A stretch of DNA of 64,000 nucleotides. It comes from Pelagibacteraceae bacterium (GTDB taxonomy: Bacteria; Pseudomonadota; Alphaproteobacteria; HIMB59). The stretch spans positions 60,083-124,082 of the forward strand of contig BOYI01000004.1 in assembly GCA_019651435.1 (NCBI GenBank). The letters run 5' to 3'. Position 1 is the first letter of the stretch. Each line of letters begins with the position of its first letter. Under the pieces are notes generated by a model, which saw only the letters and a program-made list of their open reading frames with translations, was not told the origin of the DNA and ran no database searches. A program made the translations under genes and the position numbers. This document shows, piece by piece, positions 40,745 to 51,548 of this stretch.

Positions 40745-42094
40745 ATGAAATGGTCAAAAAATAGTTGGAGAAGTTATAAGGCAAAACAAATGCCTACTTA
40801 TTCTGATGAGAAAAAATTAAACGGTGTTCTTGATAATTTATCATCAATGCCACCACTAATTTTTGCAGGAGAAACAAGATCATTAAAGTCACAAATCCAT
40901 CAAGTTCAAAAAGGAGATGCTTTTTATCTTCAAGGCGGGGACTGTGCTGAGAGTTTTAGTGAATTAAACCCAAATACTATAAGAGACACCTTCAAACTTT
41001 TACTTCAAATGTCTGTTGTCTTGACTTTTGCAACTAATACACCGGTTGTCAAATTAGGCAGAATTGGAGGTCAATTTGCCAAACCTCGTAGTTCAGATTT
41101 TGAAGAAAAAGATGACTTGAAATTACCTAGCTACAGAGGAGATATTATTAATTCATACGAATTTACAAAAGAGTCTCGTGAACCTGATCCACAAAGAATG
41201 ATGCAGGCTTACAATCATTCAGCTTCAACTTTAAACTTATTAAGAGCTTTTGCTCAAGGTGGATTTGCTAGTTTAACGCAATTAAACAAATGGAATTTAG
41301 ATTTTGCAAGTAATTTTGAGTCTACTCAAAAATATAAGTTAATTTCTCAAAAAATTGAAGAAAGTATTAATTTCATGAATGCTTGTGGAATTAATGAAAA
41401 TAACACTCGAGAACTTCGTGAAACTGATTTTTATACAAGCCATGAAGCATTACTTTTACCTTATGAGGAAGCCTTCACGCGCGTAGATAGTACTACCGGT
41501 GATTGGTATAATGTAAATTCTCATTTTCTTTGGGTAGGAGATAGAACTAGAGATCCTGATGGTGCCCACATACATTATTTAAGCGGAATTAAAAATCCTC
41601 TTGGTTTAAAAGTTGGACCATCCACTAACATAGATGATCTAAAGAAAAATATTGAAATTCTTAATCCTGAAAATGAAGGGGGTAGATTAACTCTGATTGT
41701 CAGAATGGGTGCTGAAAAAATTCAGTCTACATTTCCAAACTTATTAAAAGAAATTCATAAATTAGGTCTTAATATAACTTGGGTTTGTGATCCAATGCAT
41801 GGAAATACTTCAACAAGTAATTCAGGATATAAGACCAGAGCAACAGATAATATTTTAAATGAAATTAAATCATTCTTTGAGATTCATCACTCTCAAGGAA
41901 GTATCCCTGGTGGTGTACATTTAGAACTGACAGGACTTAATGTAACAGAATGCGTTGGAGGACCTGAGGACATCAAAGATGAAAATTTAGGAGATAGATA
42001 TCATACTTTTTGTGATCCAAGACTTAATGTAAATCAATCATTAGAATTATCATTTTTGTTAGCTGATCTATTATCTAATGGTGATAGCCTCTAG
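40745..42094 (+). CDS. Class II DAHP synthase
   Basis: The enzyme joins phosphoenolpyruvate and erythrose-4-phosphate in the first step of the shikimate pathway. The 449-residue protein is of class II (plant/AroA-II) type: NSWRSYKAKQMPTY at the start, GDAFYLQGGDCAESF near residue 58, GRIGGQFAKPRSS near 100, SHEALLLPYEEAFTR near 225, WVGDRTRDPDGAH near 260, and DPMHGNTSTSNSGYKTR near 345. The metal- and substrate-binding residues in these blocks are present. The frame is intact. It starts the series up to trmJ, all on the plus strand and closely spaced. Confidence 0.95.
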   Translation: MKWSKNSWRSYKAKQMPTYSDEKKLNGVLDNLSSMPPLIFAGETRSLKSQIHQVQKGDAFYLQGGDCAESFSELNPNTIRDTFKLLLQMSVVLTFATNTPVVKLGRIGGQFAKPRSSDFEEKDDLKLPSYRGDIINSYEFTKESREPDPQRMMQAYNHSASTLNLLRAFAQGGFASLTQLNKWNLDFASNFESTQKYKLISQKIEESINFMNACGINENNTRELRETDFYTSHEALLLPYEEAFTRVDSTTGDWYNVNSHFLWVGDRTRDPDGAHIHYLSGIKNPLGLKVGPSTNIDDLKKNIEILNPENEGGRLTLIVRMGAEKIQSTFPNLLKEIHKLGLNITWVCDPMHGNTSTSNSGYKTRATDNILNEIKSFFEIHHSQGSIPGGVHLELTGLNVTECVGGPEDIKDENLGDRYHTFCDPRLNVNQSLELSFLLADLLSNGDSL

Positions 42095-42108
42095 TTTTTT
42101 TATTCAAT

Positions 42109-43236
42109 ATGAATAACAAAACTAAGAAAGATTTTATTAAATCCTACACCGATAATTATTTTTTAAAATCTAAACAGATTATAAATAAATATGGAGATGT
42201 GGATGTCTCATATGCTGTATTCATTAGAAGACCAGGCATAATAGCTCTGAAATTAGCAATTGATTGGATAAAATCAGTAGCTAAGGATAGAAAAATAAAA
42301 ATAAGAACAATTACCCCATTTAAAGAAGGTGAGTATTTTGGTGCGGGAGAACCTATTCTTTATATTAAAGGATCATTTCAAAATATTGTTGATCTTGAGA
42401 CTCTTTTCTTACAAAAAATTGGTCCTGCTTGTATAGCGGCTGCTAACGCTTATCAAATGTGTATTGACCTTCCAAAAACTTCTTTTATAGCAATGGATGC
42501 AAGACATTGTGCTGGTTCTGAAATGTCTGAATTGATGTCCTATGCGGCTTCTGTTGGATCAAAAGCTGCAAAAAAAAATAAAGCTCTTGGCTTTGTTGGT
42601 ACTTCAATAGCAGCAACTTCTAAATATTTTCCCTCTAATAAAGCTTTAGGTACCATGCCTCATGCGATAATCGGATACGCGGGCTCTACATTAGAGGCTG
42701 TGAAAATGTTTCATCAAACTTTCCCAAAAAATGATTTAGTGGTCTTACCAGATTATTTTGGAAAAGAAATTACTGACTCAATACAAGTGTGTAGTTACTT
42801 TGATAATTTATCTAAAAAAGGAAAGGTATTTATTAGATTAGATACGCCAAGTGGAAGATATATTGAGGGATTGGATACAGCAAAGTCCTATGAAGTGCTT
42901 GAAAAGTTTGCTCCAGGATCAACAAAAGAATATCGATCGGATGATGAGTTAAAACACCTTGTAGGACCAGGTGTTTCAGCATCAGCGATATGGCATCTAA
43001 GATCTCAGCTTGATAAATTTGGATATAAAAAAGTTAAGATTATTGCCTCAAGTGGTTTTACAAATGACAAATGTAAAGCTATGGCTTTAGCAAAAACACC
43101 TATAGATATAATTGGAACGGGCAGTTATTTGCCAGAAAAATGGTCTGAAACATACGCCACTGCAGATATAATAAAATATGGAAAAACACCAAGAGTAAAG
43201 GTATCTAGAGAGTATTTACTTAAAAAATTAAAATGA
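42109..43236 (+). CDS. Nicotinate phosphoribosyltransferase-like protein
   Basis: The 375-residue protein resembles the nicotinate/quinolinate phosphoribosyltransferase superfamily: YFLKSKQIINKYG near the start, a substrate block PILYIKGSFQNIVDLETLFLQ in two parts, FIAMDARHCAGSEM near residue 126, ALGTMPHAIIGYAG near 180, and VKIIASSGFTNDKC near 312. The TMPHA block is typical of nicotinate enzymes and would place it in NAD salvage. It is shorter than E. coli PncB. It follows the DAHP synthase by 14 bases and overlaps gltX by four. The frame is intact. Confidence 0.82.
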   Translation: MNNKTKKDFIKSYTDNYFLKSKQIINKYGDVDVSYAVFIRRPGIIALKLAIDWIKSVAKDRKIKIRTITPFKEGEYFGAGEPILYIKGSFQNIVDLETLFLQKIGPACIAAANAYQMCIDLPKTSFIAMDARHCAGSEMSELMSYAASVGSKAAKKNKALGFVGTSIAATSKYFPSNKALGTMPHAIIGYAGSTLEAVKMFHQTFPKNDLVVLPDYFGKEITDSIQVCSYFDNLSKKGKVFIRLDTPSGRYIEGLDTAKSYEVLEKFAPGSTKEYRSDDELKHLVGPGVSASAIWHLRSQLDKFGYKKVKIIASSGFTNDKCKAMALAKTPIDIIGTGSYLPEKWSETYATADIIKYGKTPRVKVSREYLLKKLK

Positions 43237-44573
43237 TAACAACACGGTTTGCTCCCAGCCCTACTGGAAATCTTCATTTAGGAAACTTAAGATCATGTTT
43301 TTTGAATTGGATATATGCCAAAAAAAATAATGGTAAATTTATTCTTAGATATGACGATACTGACCAAGAAAGAAGTAAGGAGGAATTTATTCTTTCTATT
43401 GCATCAGATTTAGAATGGTTAAATATTGATCATGACGAAACTTACTTTCAAAGTAAAAGAGTTGATCGATATAACCAAATCTTTGATCAACTCATATCCA
43501 AAAAATTAGTTTATCCTTGTTTTGAGTCCAATGAGGATCTTGAAATCAAAAAAAAATTACAGTTAAAGGCAGGTAAGCCCCCTATTTATGATAGAGAGGC
43601 CTTAAATTTAACAAAAGAAGAAATTGAAAAACAAATATTATCTGGCAGCAGACCTTATTGGAGGTTTAAATTATCCCAAAATAAAGTTCAATGGACTGAT
43701 TTAGTGAAAGGCAAAACTGAGGTAGATTTATCCTCTCAATCTGACCCTGTTTTAAGAAGAGCTGATGGAAGTTATTTGTATCACTTTCCAAGTGTTGTTG
43801 ATGATATAGATATGAAAATCACTCATATTATAAGAGGTGAAGATCATTTATCAAATTCTGCAGTACATGTAGAAATTTTTCAAAGTTTAGATGCACAGGT
43901 GCCTAGTTTTGGACATAACCCTTTAATGTTAAATGAGGATGGAACAAAGTTAAGTAAAAGAAATGTTGACTCAATTTCTATTAAAAAATTTAAAGAAGAG
44001 GGATACTCAACTGAAAGTATATTATCGTATTTATATTCAGTTGGGTTAAATGCAGATTATAGCTTTAAAGAAATATCTAAAAATGAATATATTGATTTTG
44101 ATTTATCTAAAATATCTAAAAATTTACCTAAATTAGATTTATCTAAAATTGATCATTTCCAAAAATTGGCGCTTAGAACATTAAGTCTCAAAGAATTATT
44201 AAATGAATTTAACAATTTGATCGATTTTGAAATTAAAGAAAATGAGTGGAATTTAATTAAAAATAATGTTGAAAAATACTCGGATATTCTTGAATTCTTA
44301 GAAATAATCAGAAGAAACAAAATTGAAAATAGCCCATCGGAAGATTTCATTAAATTGCTAGTTGAGAACATCGATAAATTTGATGATTTGGATTTTGAAG
44401 AATACACCAAGCAAATTAGCCAATTAAACACTAATATCACTAAAAAAGAAATTTTTATAAATACAAGGTATCTTCTTACAGGAAATAATAATGGACCTTC
44501 TGTTAAAGATTTATTCGAATATTATGGATTTAATGAAATTAAAAATTATTTAAATGAATTTAAAACTCTTTAA
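43233..44573 (+). CDS. gltX: Glutamyl-tRNA synthetase
   Basis: GltX charges tRNA-Glu, and in alphaproteobacteria often tRNA-Gln for later amidation. The 446-residue class I synthetase starts [17 protein letters not shown], the HIGH-type motif in HLGN form, and has the KMSKS-type loop DGTKLSKRN near residue 237 and [19 protein letters not shown] near 190. The C-terminal anticodon-binding region is helical and shorter than average. Alphaproteobacteria often carry two GltX proteins; which one this is cannot be told here. The cysS ATG lies 20 bases before its stop. Confidence 0.95.
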   Translation: MITTRFAPSPTGNLHLGNLRSCFLNWIYAKKNNGKFILRYDDTDQERSKEEFILSIASDLEWLNIDHDETYFQSKRVDRYNQIFDQLISKKLVYPCFESNEDLEIKKKLQLKAGKPPIYDREALNLTKEEIEKQILSGSRPYWRFKLSQNKVQWTDLVKGKTEVDLSSQSDPVLRRADGSYLYHFPSVVDDIDMKITHIIRGEDHLSNSAVHVEIFQSLDAQVPSFGHNPLMLNEDGTKLSKRNVDSISIKKFKEEGYSTESILSYLYSVGLNADYSFKEISKNEYIDFDLSKISKNLPKLDLSKIDHFQKLALRTLSLKELLNEFNNLIDFEIKENEWNLIKNNVEKYSDILEFLEIIRRNKIENSPSEDFIKLLVENIDKFDDLDFEEYTKQISQLNTNITKKEIFINTRYLLTGNNNGPSVKDLFEYYGFNEIKNYLNEFKTL

Positions 44574-45886
44574 TACACTCACAAAAACTAAAGAAGACTT
44601 TAATCCTATTAATCATAAATCAATTAAGATGTATGCTTGTGGTCCAACACTTTATAATAATCCTCATATAGGAAATTTTAGACCTATAATTGTTTTTGAT
44701 ATTTTATTTAGAATACTTCAATTAAAATTTGGTGAGGGCAATGTTACTTATGTCAGAAATATTACTGATATTGATGATAAAATAATAAATAAAGCAAATG
44801 AGCTTAAAATTTCTACTAAAAATTAGTTGAACAAACTCAAAAAGTTTATCATGAAGATTTAAAATCACTTTCAATCTTAGAACCAACACATGAACCCAAA
44901 GCAACTGAATATATCTCTAAAATGATAGATATGATTACAAGTTTAATCCAAAAAGAGTATGCATATGTCTCCTCAAATCATGTTTTGTTTGAGTCAAAAA
45001 AATTTAAAAATTATGGTGCTTTATCAAAATTTTCTCTTAAAGATATTATTAGTGGAGCAAGAGTAGAGGTAGCAGAATATAAAAAAAATCCAGAAGATTT
45101 TGTTTTGTGGAAACCGTCAAAAGATAATGAACCATACTGGGAAAGTCCGTGGGGAAAAGGGAGACCTGGATGGCACATTGAATGTTCGGCCATGATTGCA
45201 GAACTATTAGGACCTACTATTGATATTCATGCTGGTGGACTTGACTTAATTTTTCCTCATCATGAAAATGAAATAGCTCAATCATGTTGTTACCATGATC
45301 AGAATATGGCTAATTATTGGCTTCATAACGGATTTATCAATTTTGAGGGAGAAAAGATGTCAAAATCTCTAGGAAACATAACAATAATGAATGATCTTTT
45401 AACTCTTCATAACCCCATCTCAATTAAATATGCCATTTTAACAACCCATTACAGACAGCCGATTGATTTTTCTAATGACTTGTTAAAATATTCTTCAAAT
45501 ATTGTCTCAAAATGGAGAGATTTTATTAAAAAATCGACCAATAACCATTTAGATCAAGATTTTCTAAAGGCTTTGGAAGATGATTTAAACACACCTCAGG
45601 CTCTAATGAGACTACAACAAATTTTTAATGATCTTAAAAAAGCACCTGAAGACATAGAACTCTCTAATTATTTTAATAATGGATTATCTCTTTTGGGTTT
45701 AGTGCCTCATTTCCAAAAATAGAATTAAGCCTTGATAATGATGATATTGAAAATATGATAGCTCGCCGAGCTGATGCAAAATCAAATAAAAATTTTGAAT
45801 TAGCCGACCAAATTAGAGAAGAACTTTTACAAAATGGAATTATTTTAGAAGATACAAAAAGCGGGACAAAATGGAAGAAAACATAA
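44554..45886 (+). CDS. cysS: Cysteinyl-tRNA synthetase (frameshifted)
   Basis: CysS charges tRNA-Cys. The N-terminal frame has [21 protein letters not shown], with the first zinc Cys and the HIGH motif as HIGN, and [15 protein letters not shown] break near 44822 leads into the frame with [16 protein letters not shown] (second zinc Cys), [11 protein letters not shown], and the KMSKS loop [11 protein letters not shown] second break near 45718 gives the C-terminal [19 protein letters not shown] block and GTKWKK, ending at 45886. The gene overlaps both gltX and cimA. Both breaks read through cleanly, so errors are likely. Confidence 0.93.
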
Positions 45887-47464
45887 ATCCAAATAAAATA
45901 TTTTTTTTTGACACTACACTTCGAGATGGCCAGCAAACCACTGGTGTTGATTTTTCAGTAGATGATAAAATAAAATTTTCTTCAGCTTTAGATGAGCTAG
46001 GAATTGATTATGTTGAGGGTGGATGGCCAGGATCTAACCCTACAGACGATAAGTTTTTTCAATCAAATGTAAATTTTAATAAGTCAAATCTGGTTGCTTT
46101 TGGAATGACAAGGCGACCATCAACTAGTGTATCTAATGATCCTGGTTTAAATAGTTTAATCAATACTAATGTAGGCCATATATGTATCGTAGGTAAATCT
46201 TCTGCTTATCAAGTTGAAAAAGCACTGGGTATTTCTAAAGAAGATAATCTTCAAATGATTGGTGAAAGTATTGAATATATTAATCAAAAGGGCATTGAAG
46301 CAATGTATGATGCAGAGCATTTTTTTGATGGTTATAAATTAAATCCAGAATTTGCCATGAATTGTTTACTTGAAGCGTATAAAAATAATGCCAGATGGAT
46401 AGTACTGTGTGATACCAATGGCGGAACACTGCCTCACGAAGTAGAAGAAATTGTCTCTGAAGTTATTAAAAAATTCCAGGAGAAAGACTTGGGATACATG
46501 CTCATAATGATACTGAAAATGCCGTTGCTAATTCACTAGCTGCTGTTAGAGCGGGTGTTCGACAAGTCCAAGGAACATAAATGGACTTGGAGAGCGATGT
46601 GGAAATGCAAACTTAGTCTCGGTCATACCCTCTATTTTATTAAAAACTGATCTTGACTCCTCTATTCCTAGAGAAAATCTAAGCTTATTAAAAAAAACAT
46701 CTCTTTTACTGGACGAAATTCTAAATCGAGCTCCTAACAGCCAACAGCCTTATGTTGGAGAGAATGCGTTTTCTCACAAAGGTGGTCTCCATGTATCTGC
46801 AATTAATAAAGATCCAAAGACCTATGAACATATCGACCCCCAGTTGGTAGGGAATACAAGAAAAATAGTTATTTCAGATCAATCAGGGCGTTCAAATATT
46901 ACATCCCTTTTGAATACAGTTGGTATTAACCCTGACGATCATAAAGATAAGTTAGACTTACTTTTACAGAAGGTTAAAGAAAGAGAGTTTCAAGGACATG
47001 CTTTTGATCAGGCACTGGCGAGTTTTGAGATTCTAGCAAGAGAGACGCTCTTTGGTATACCTGAATATTTTGAATTAGTAAGATTTAAAGTCATAGATGA
47101 TCGAAGATGGAATGCCAGAGGTGATTTAGTTACAGAGTCTGAAGCAACCGTAAGAATTATTATCAATAAAAAAGAATATATGAATGTTGAAATTGGTAAT
47201 GGTCCAGTTAATGCTCTTGATAAAGCACTAAGAAAATCACTTATGGAATTTTATCCAGCTTTAGAAGATTTAGAACTTACTGATTTTAAAGTTAGAATTC
47301 TTTCATCTGAAAAAGGCACTGATGCAATAGTAAGAGTTATTATTGAATCTAAAGATAAAGAGGGTAATTTTTGGACTACCGTAGGTGTTTCAACTAATAT
47401 AATTGATGCTTCTTACAATGCATTAAGAGAAAGTTTAATTTTTAAGCTAATTAAAACTTCTTGA
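45871..47464 (+). CDS. cimA: (R)-citramalate synthase (frameshifted)
   Basis: CimA joins pyruvate and acetyl-CoA to citramalate, a threonine-independent route to 2-oxobutyrate and isoleucine. The N-terminus [15 protein letters not shown] is that of the DRE-TIM family, with [13 protein letters not shown] typical of the CimA subgroup, then [13 protein letters not shown] and [14 protein letters not shown]. Breaks near 46490 and 46579 interrupt [15 protein letters not shown] and [13 protein letters not shown]. The last frame includes the LeuA dimer-type regulatory domain (about 47060-47450). Total length near 530 residues fits CimA rather than LeuA. Confidence 0.9.
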
Positions 47465-48147
47465 AAAAAAAAATTCAATTTCTTTTTAACAAACCTCAGC
47501 TGTCCGAGAATATTGGCATGTCTATTCGATCTTTAGGATGTTTTGGTTTTGATGAAGTTGGCCTAATAAGTCCAAAAAAATCATGGCCAAATGATAAAGG
47601 AATTAGGGCTTCAAAACATTTTGAATTAATAGCAAAAAAAGTTAAAACATTTAATTCAATTCCCGAAGCAGTTTCTAAATCAAATATAGTTGTAGCTACC
47701 TCAGTTCGTAGAAGGGAATTATTTATACCTTTAATTAACTTTGAGGAAATTGATAAACTTAAAGCCAAAAAAATTACTATTCTATTTGGACAAGAAAATA
47801 ATGGCTTAAGTAATAAAGAAATATCATATGCTAACTATATCTTGACTATCCCTACTCAAAAAAGCAAATCTCTTAATCTCTCGCATACTGTTGCAGTTGT
47901 GGCTTATATGCTAAACAAATCAAACAAAGTTGCTGAAGAAACTATTGTTAAAGATAGTCTCAAATCTCAAGATATTGAAAAATTTATTAGTTATTTGATG
48001 CAAATATTAGAAAATCGTCGATTTACAACAATTAAATCTAAAACTCACAATCTTGAGCTATCTTTAAGAAGTTTTCTTAAAACATCAAAGATTGATCAAA
48101 AAATGCTAAAAACAGCCTATGGTATTATAAAAAATCTTACAAAATAA
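47461..48147 (+). CDS. trmJ: TrmJ-type SPOUT tRNA methyltransferase
   Basis: The 228-residue protein is a SpoU/TrmH-family 2'-O-methyltransferase, closest in form to TrmJ, which methylates position 32 of tRNA. Landmarks are NIGMSIRSLGCFGFDEVGLI near residue 18, TSVRRRELF near 80, the SAM-knot block ILFGQENNGLSNKEI near 104, and LNLSHTVAVVAYML near 140. A TTG start overlaps the cimA end by four bases. A related rRNA target cannot be excluded. The frame is intact. Confidence 0.83.
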   Translation: MKKKIQFLFNKPQLSENIGMSIRSLGCFGFDEVGLISPKKSWPNDKGIRASKHFELIAKKVKTFNSIPEAVSKSNIVVATSVRRRELFIPLINFEEIDKLKAKKITILFGQENNGLSNKEISYANYILTIPTQKSKSLNLSHTVAVVAYMLNKSNKVAEETIVKDSLKSQDIEKFISYLMQILENRRFTTIKSKTHNLELSLRSFLKTSKIDQKMLKTAYGIIKNLTK

Positions 48148-48148
48148 A

Positions 48149-48176
48149 TTGACTTAAAATACGAAATCTATATAAA
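48149..48176 (+). promoter_or_regulatory. Probable rpsD promoter
   Basis: TTGACT at 48149-48154 and TATAAA at 48171-48176 are separated by 16 bases and stand just upstream of rpsD. It is one of few places in this crowded strand where a sigma-70-type pair fits in an intergenic gap. The short distance to the start codon implies a very short leader. Confidence 0.5.
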
Positions 48177-48186
48177 ACACCAATTC

Positions 48187-48804
48187 ATGACAAAAAGATT
48201 ATCTTCCAAGCACAAAATTGATAGAAGACTTGGTTTAAATTTGTGGGGTAGACCAAAAAGCCCATTTAACAGAAGACCTTATGGTCCTGGTCAGCACGGT
48301 CAGGCAAGAAAAAGAAAACTATCTGATTTTGGAGTTCAGCTAGCTGCTAAACAGAAACTTAAAAAGTACTATGGAGATATTACTGAAAAGCAGTTTTTGA
48401 AGATTTATCAAGAAGCATCAAGAAAAAGAGGCGATACGAGCCAAATTCTAATTGAGCTACTTGAAAGACGTCTTGATGCTGTAGTTTTTAGACTTAAATT
48501 TGCTCCTACTGTATTTGCGGCTAGGCAATTAGTTAATCATGGACATGTTATGGTTAATGGCAAAGTAGTTGATAAGAAATCTTATCAAGTTAAAGATGGA
48601 GATGAAATTTCTCTACAACAAGAAAGCCAAAATATCCCAATGATTATTCAAACTTTAAGCTCAAATGAAAGAGATGTTCCTGAGTACTTACAACTAGAAA
48701 TCTCTAAATGTTTAGGTAAGTTTATTCGAGGTCCTCAACTTACTGATGTTCCTTATCCAGTTCAAATGGAACCAAATCTTGTAGTAGAATTTTACTCTAG
48801 ATAA
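48187..48804 (+). CDS. rpsD: Ribosomal protein S4
   Basis: S4 is a primary 16S rRNA-binding protein of the small subunit. The 205-residue protein begins [19 protein letters not shown], then [39 protein letters not shown], and an S4 domain ([35 protein letters not shown]). The frame is intact and of normal length. It stands alone with its own likely promoter. Its end lies 5 bases from the convergent grxD end. Confidence 0.97.
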   Translation: MTKRLSSKHKIDRRLGLNLWGRPKSPFNRRPYGPGQHGQARKRKLSDFGVQLAAKQKLKKYYGDITEKQFLKIYQEASRKRGDTSQILIELLERRLDAVVFRLKFAPTVFAARQLVNHGHVMVNGKVVDKKSYQVKDGDEISLQQESQNIPMIIQTLSSNERDVPEYLQLEISKCLGKFIRGPQLTDVPYPVQMEPNLVVEFYSR

Positions 48805-48809
48805 AAATT

Positions 48810-49151
48810 TTAACTTATTTCTGTTTTAATTCCTCGAGTATTGAATAATTCAATCAATTCTCCTGATTCAGCCATTTCCTTCATAATATCACAACCGCCT
48901 ACAAATTCTTTTTTGATATACAGTTGAGGTATTGTGGGCCAATTTGAAAAAACTTTAATACCCTCTCGAATTTCTTCATCATCTAAAACATTACAATGTC
49001 CAAATTCTACACCACATTTTTTTAGTATGGCACTAGCTACTGAGGAGAAACCACACATAGGAAAATCAGGATTTCCTTTCATGAAAAGAAATACATCGTT
49101 TTCCCCAATCATCTTTTCAATGTTTTCTTTAGTATTATTATCTAGTTCCAT
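48810..49151 (-). CDS. grxD: Monothiol CGFS glutaredoxin (Grx4 family)
   Basis: GrxD binds and transfers [2Fe-2S] clusters, usually together with BolA. The 113-residue protein has KGNPDFPMCGFSSVASAIL, with the monothiol CGFS site, and then NWPTIPQLYIKKEFVGGCDI, the glutathione-binding region. The ATG overlaps the bolA stop by one base (TAATG), so this is a coupled grxD-bolA pair. It is the last gene of the long minus-strand run that begins with sfsA. Confidence 0.95.
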   Translation of the reverse strand: MELDNNTKENIEKMIGENDVFLFMKGNPDFPMCGFSSVASAILKKCGVEFGHCNVLDDEEIREGIKVFSNWPTIPQLYIKKEFVGGCDIMKEMAESGELIELFNTRGIKTEIS

Positions 49152-49382
49152 TAAGTTGTTCCTTTCGTTTTAAGTTGCATGGCATGTAACTCTGCATCCA
49201 TTAATCCATCTAAAGACTGATAAACTAACTGATGTTGCTGTATTCTAGAAAGACCATTGAATTTTGAACTTTCAATAGTAACTGAGTAGTGGTTATTATC
49301 TCCAGCAGGTCTTCTACTAAATTTTTGACTCTGGAAACTTCTCAGCTATCAGATTCTCTAATTTTTTTTGTTCAATTGGCAT
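49151..49382 (-). CDS. bolA: BolA family protein (frameshifted)
   Basis: BolA proteins form [2Fe-2S]-bridged complexes with CGFS glutaredoxins. The ATG at 49382 gives PIEQKKLENLIAEKFPESKI, then a stop; another frame continues with AGDNNHYSVTIESSKFNG and LVYQSLDGLMDAELHAMQL, which matches the BolA core with its conserved helix and His region. A break near 49320-49335 must be corrected. About 77 residues in all. The start directly follows the purL stop, and the end overlaps grxD. Neighbouring grxD supports the call strongly. Confidence 0.85.
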
Positions 49383-51548
49383 TTAATTAATAATTTTTGC
49401 AAAATTTTTATAATATTTATTTACCATATCAGAATAATTAAATTTTTTGGAATTTATTTCAAAAGTATTTAATTTGACTTGTCCTAAAGATAAAAAATCA
49501 ATTTGATCTTTGTTAAGTATTGAAAATACTTCCTCTTTATTTTTTTGATCAATAGCTAAGATATATCCTGCAGAGTATTCACAAAAGATATCTTTTTCAT
49601 CATTTACCTCTATAGAAAAACCAAGATTTTTTTGAGTCATTTTAATTAAAGACATAAATATCCCACCTCTTGAAATATCATTAGAGGATTGAATAAGATC
49701 TTTTTCTGCTGCTTTTTGAATAAATTTAGCAGTTTTTATTTCTAAGTCGATATCAGGAGCTAATAGTTCATTAAATTCACAAATCGAACTTGTAATTTTT
49801 TGATCTTGAAGAAAATAGGGGCTAAAGTCACTGTCAAGGCTTTTTCCTAAAATAATTAATTCATCATTCTCTTTTATGAATTTATTTTGTAATAGTTTTT
49901 TCCAATTTGAATTACACCCAACCATCCCAATTACTGGAGTCGGATTGATCGGCCTGTCATTAGTTTGATTATAAAGAGAAACATTTCCAGATACGATTGG
50001 CGTATCTAAATTTTTTGCTATATCAGACAATCCACTAATTGATAAAACTATTTCTCCCATAATATTTGGATCAAGAGGGCTAGCAAAATTAAGATTATTT
50101 GTGATTGCCATAGGCTTAATATTAGAGGCAATAAGGTTTCTATAAGCTTCTAGAACAGTATAAATCATACCTATCTCTGGATTAATGCGGATATAGAGAG
50201 GATTGCAATCTGTAGAGGCTCCAATAGCTTTTTCTGAATTATGTATCTTGACTACTCCTGCAGATTGACCTGGTTCTTTTATGGTATCTCCCATAACTGT
50301 TGAGTCATACTGGTTGTATACCCAACTCTTATCTAAATAATTTAAATTGTTCATATAATTTGAAATCATTTTTTCGATATTCAATTTAGATGTATCAAAA
50401 TTTCTTTGCTTTCTCTTTTTTGGAAGTGAAAATTCTCGATCGTACTCGGGGGCATCATCAACAATTATATCTACAGGTAAATCTACAACGATTTTTTCAT
50501 TTGAAGAAAAAACTACTCTTTTAGTATTTGTTATTTCTCCTATAACTTCATAATCAATCTGCCACTTTTTTAATATTTCCCTAATCTTTTCATTATTATC
50601 TCTTTCAATTACAGCCAACATTCTCTCTTGACTTTCAGAGAGTAAAATTTCATAGGGAGTAAGAGGTTGACGCAAGGGTACTTTGTCTAAGTTTATATGC
50701 ACACCAACATTTCCTTTAGAAGCCATTTCAACAGAAGAAGAAGTTATTCCAGCCGCACCCATATCCTGCATTGACTCAATTAGTCCTGAAGACATTAATT
50801 CGAGACAACCTTCCATTAATAATTTCTCCATGAAAGGATCTCCAACTTGAACAGAAGGTCTTTTTTCATCTTCATCATCCTCAGAGAAAACATCAGACGC
50901 CATACTGGCTCCATGGATTCCATCTTTTCCAGTTTTTGAACCTATATAAACAATCAAACCACCAATAGTTTTGGGTTTAGAGTAAAATATTGAGTCATTC
51001 TTAACATGACCTATAGCCATGGCATTAACTAGGTTATTATAGTCATAGGTTTGATCAAATTCACATTCGCCGCCAATATTAGGAATGCCGATGCAATTTC
51101 CGTAGTGTCCGATGCCATGCACAACACCATTTAATAAGTAATTTGTTTTATCTGTAGATATTTCACCAAATCGAATTGAGTCCAAAGTAGCAATAGGTCT
51201 TGCACCCATAGTAAAAATATCCCTTAAAATTCCACCAACTCCGGTGGCAGCGCCGTTGAATGGTTCTATATAGCTAGGATGATTATGACTTTCGATTTTG
51301 AAAGCGATACCATCATTATCTTTGACATCAATTATTCCTGCATTCTCACCAGGTCCCTGAATAACTATTTCATTACTGGTAGGTAGCTTTTTCAACCATT
51401 TCTTTGAAGTTTTATAACAACAATGTTCATTCCACATAGCTGAGAAAATTCCCAACTCTTCAAGGGTCAGGTCCCTTTTTAAATATTCTTTGATAATTTT
51501 AAATTCAACCAGAGTCAGACCATGCTGTAAAATTATTTCATCATTCAT
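49383..51548 (-). CDS. purL: Phosphoribosylformylglycinamidine synthase, PurL subunit
   Basis: PurL is the large subunit of the three-part FGAM synthase of purine synthesis. The 721-residue protein is of the short type that needs PurQ and PurS: FSAMWNEHCCYKTSKKWL near the N-terminus, VQGPGENAGIID, KIESHNHPSYIEPFNGAATG (in two parts), RDIFTMGARPIA, and QDMGAAGITSSSVEMA. Ends with two AIRS-type domains. The frame is intact. It overlaps purQ by four bases and is directly followed by bolA. Confidence 0.97.
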   Translation of the reverse strand: MNDEIILQHGLTLVEFKIIKEYLKRDLTLEELGIFSAMWNEHCCYKTSKKWLKKLPTSNEIVIQGPGENAGIIDVKDNDGIAFKIESHNHPSYIEPFNGAATGVGGILRDIFTMGARPIATLDSIRFGEISTDKTNYLLNGVVHGIGHYGNCIGIPNIGGECEFDQTYDYNNLVNAMAIGHVKNDSIFYSKPKTIGGLIVYIGSKTGKDGIHGASMASDVFSEDDEDEKRPSVQVGDPFMEKLLMEGCLELMSSGLIESMQDMGAAGITSSSVEMASKGNVGVHINLDKVPLRQPLTPYEILLSESQERMLAVIERDNNEKIREILKKWQIDYEVIGEITNTKRVVFSSNEKIVVDLPVDIIVDDAPEYDREFSLPKKRKQRNFDTSKLNIEKMISNYMNNLNYLDKSWVYNQYDSTVMGDTIKEPGQSAGVVKIHNSEKAIGASTDCNPLYIRINPEIGMIYTVLEAYRNLIASNIKPMAITNNLNFASPLDPNIMGEIVLSISGLSDIAKNLDTPIVSGNVSLYNQTNDRPINPTPVIGMVGCNSNWKKLLQNKFIKENDELIILGKSLDSDFSPYFLQDQKITSSICEFNELLAPDIDLEIKTAKFIQKAAEKDLIQSSNDISRGGIFMSLIKMTQKNLGFSIEVNDEKDIFCEYSAGYILAIDQKNKEEVFSILNKDQIDFLSLGQVKLNTFEINSKKFNYSDMVNKYYKNFAKIIN

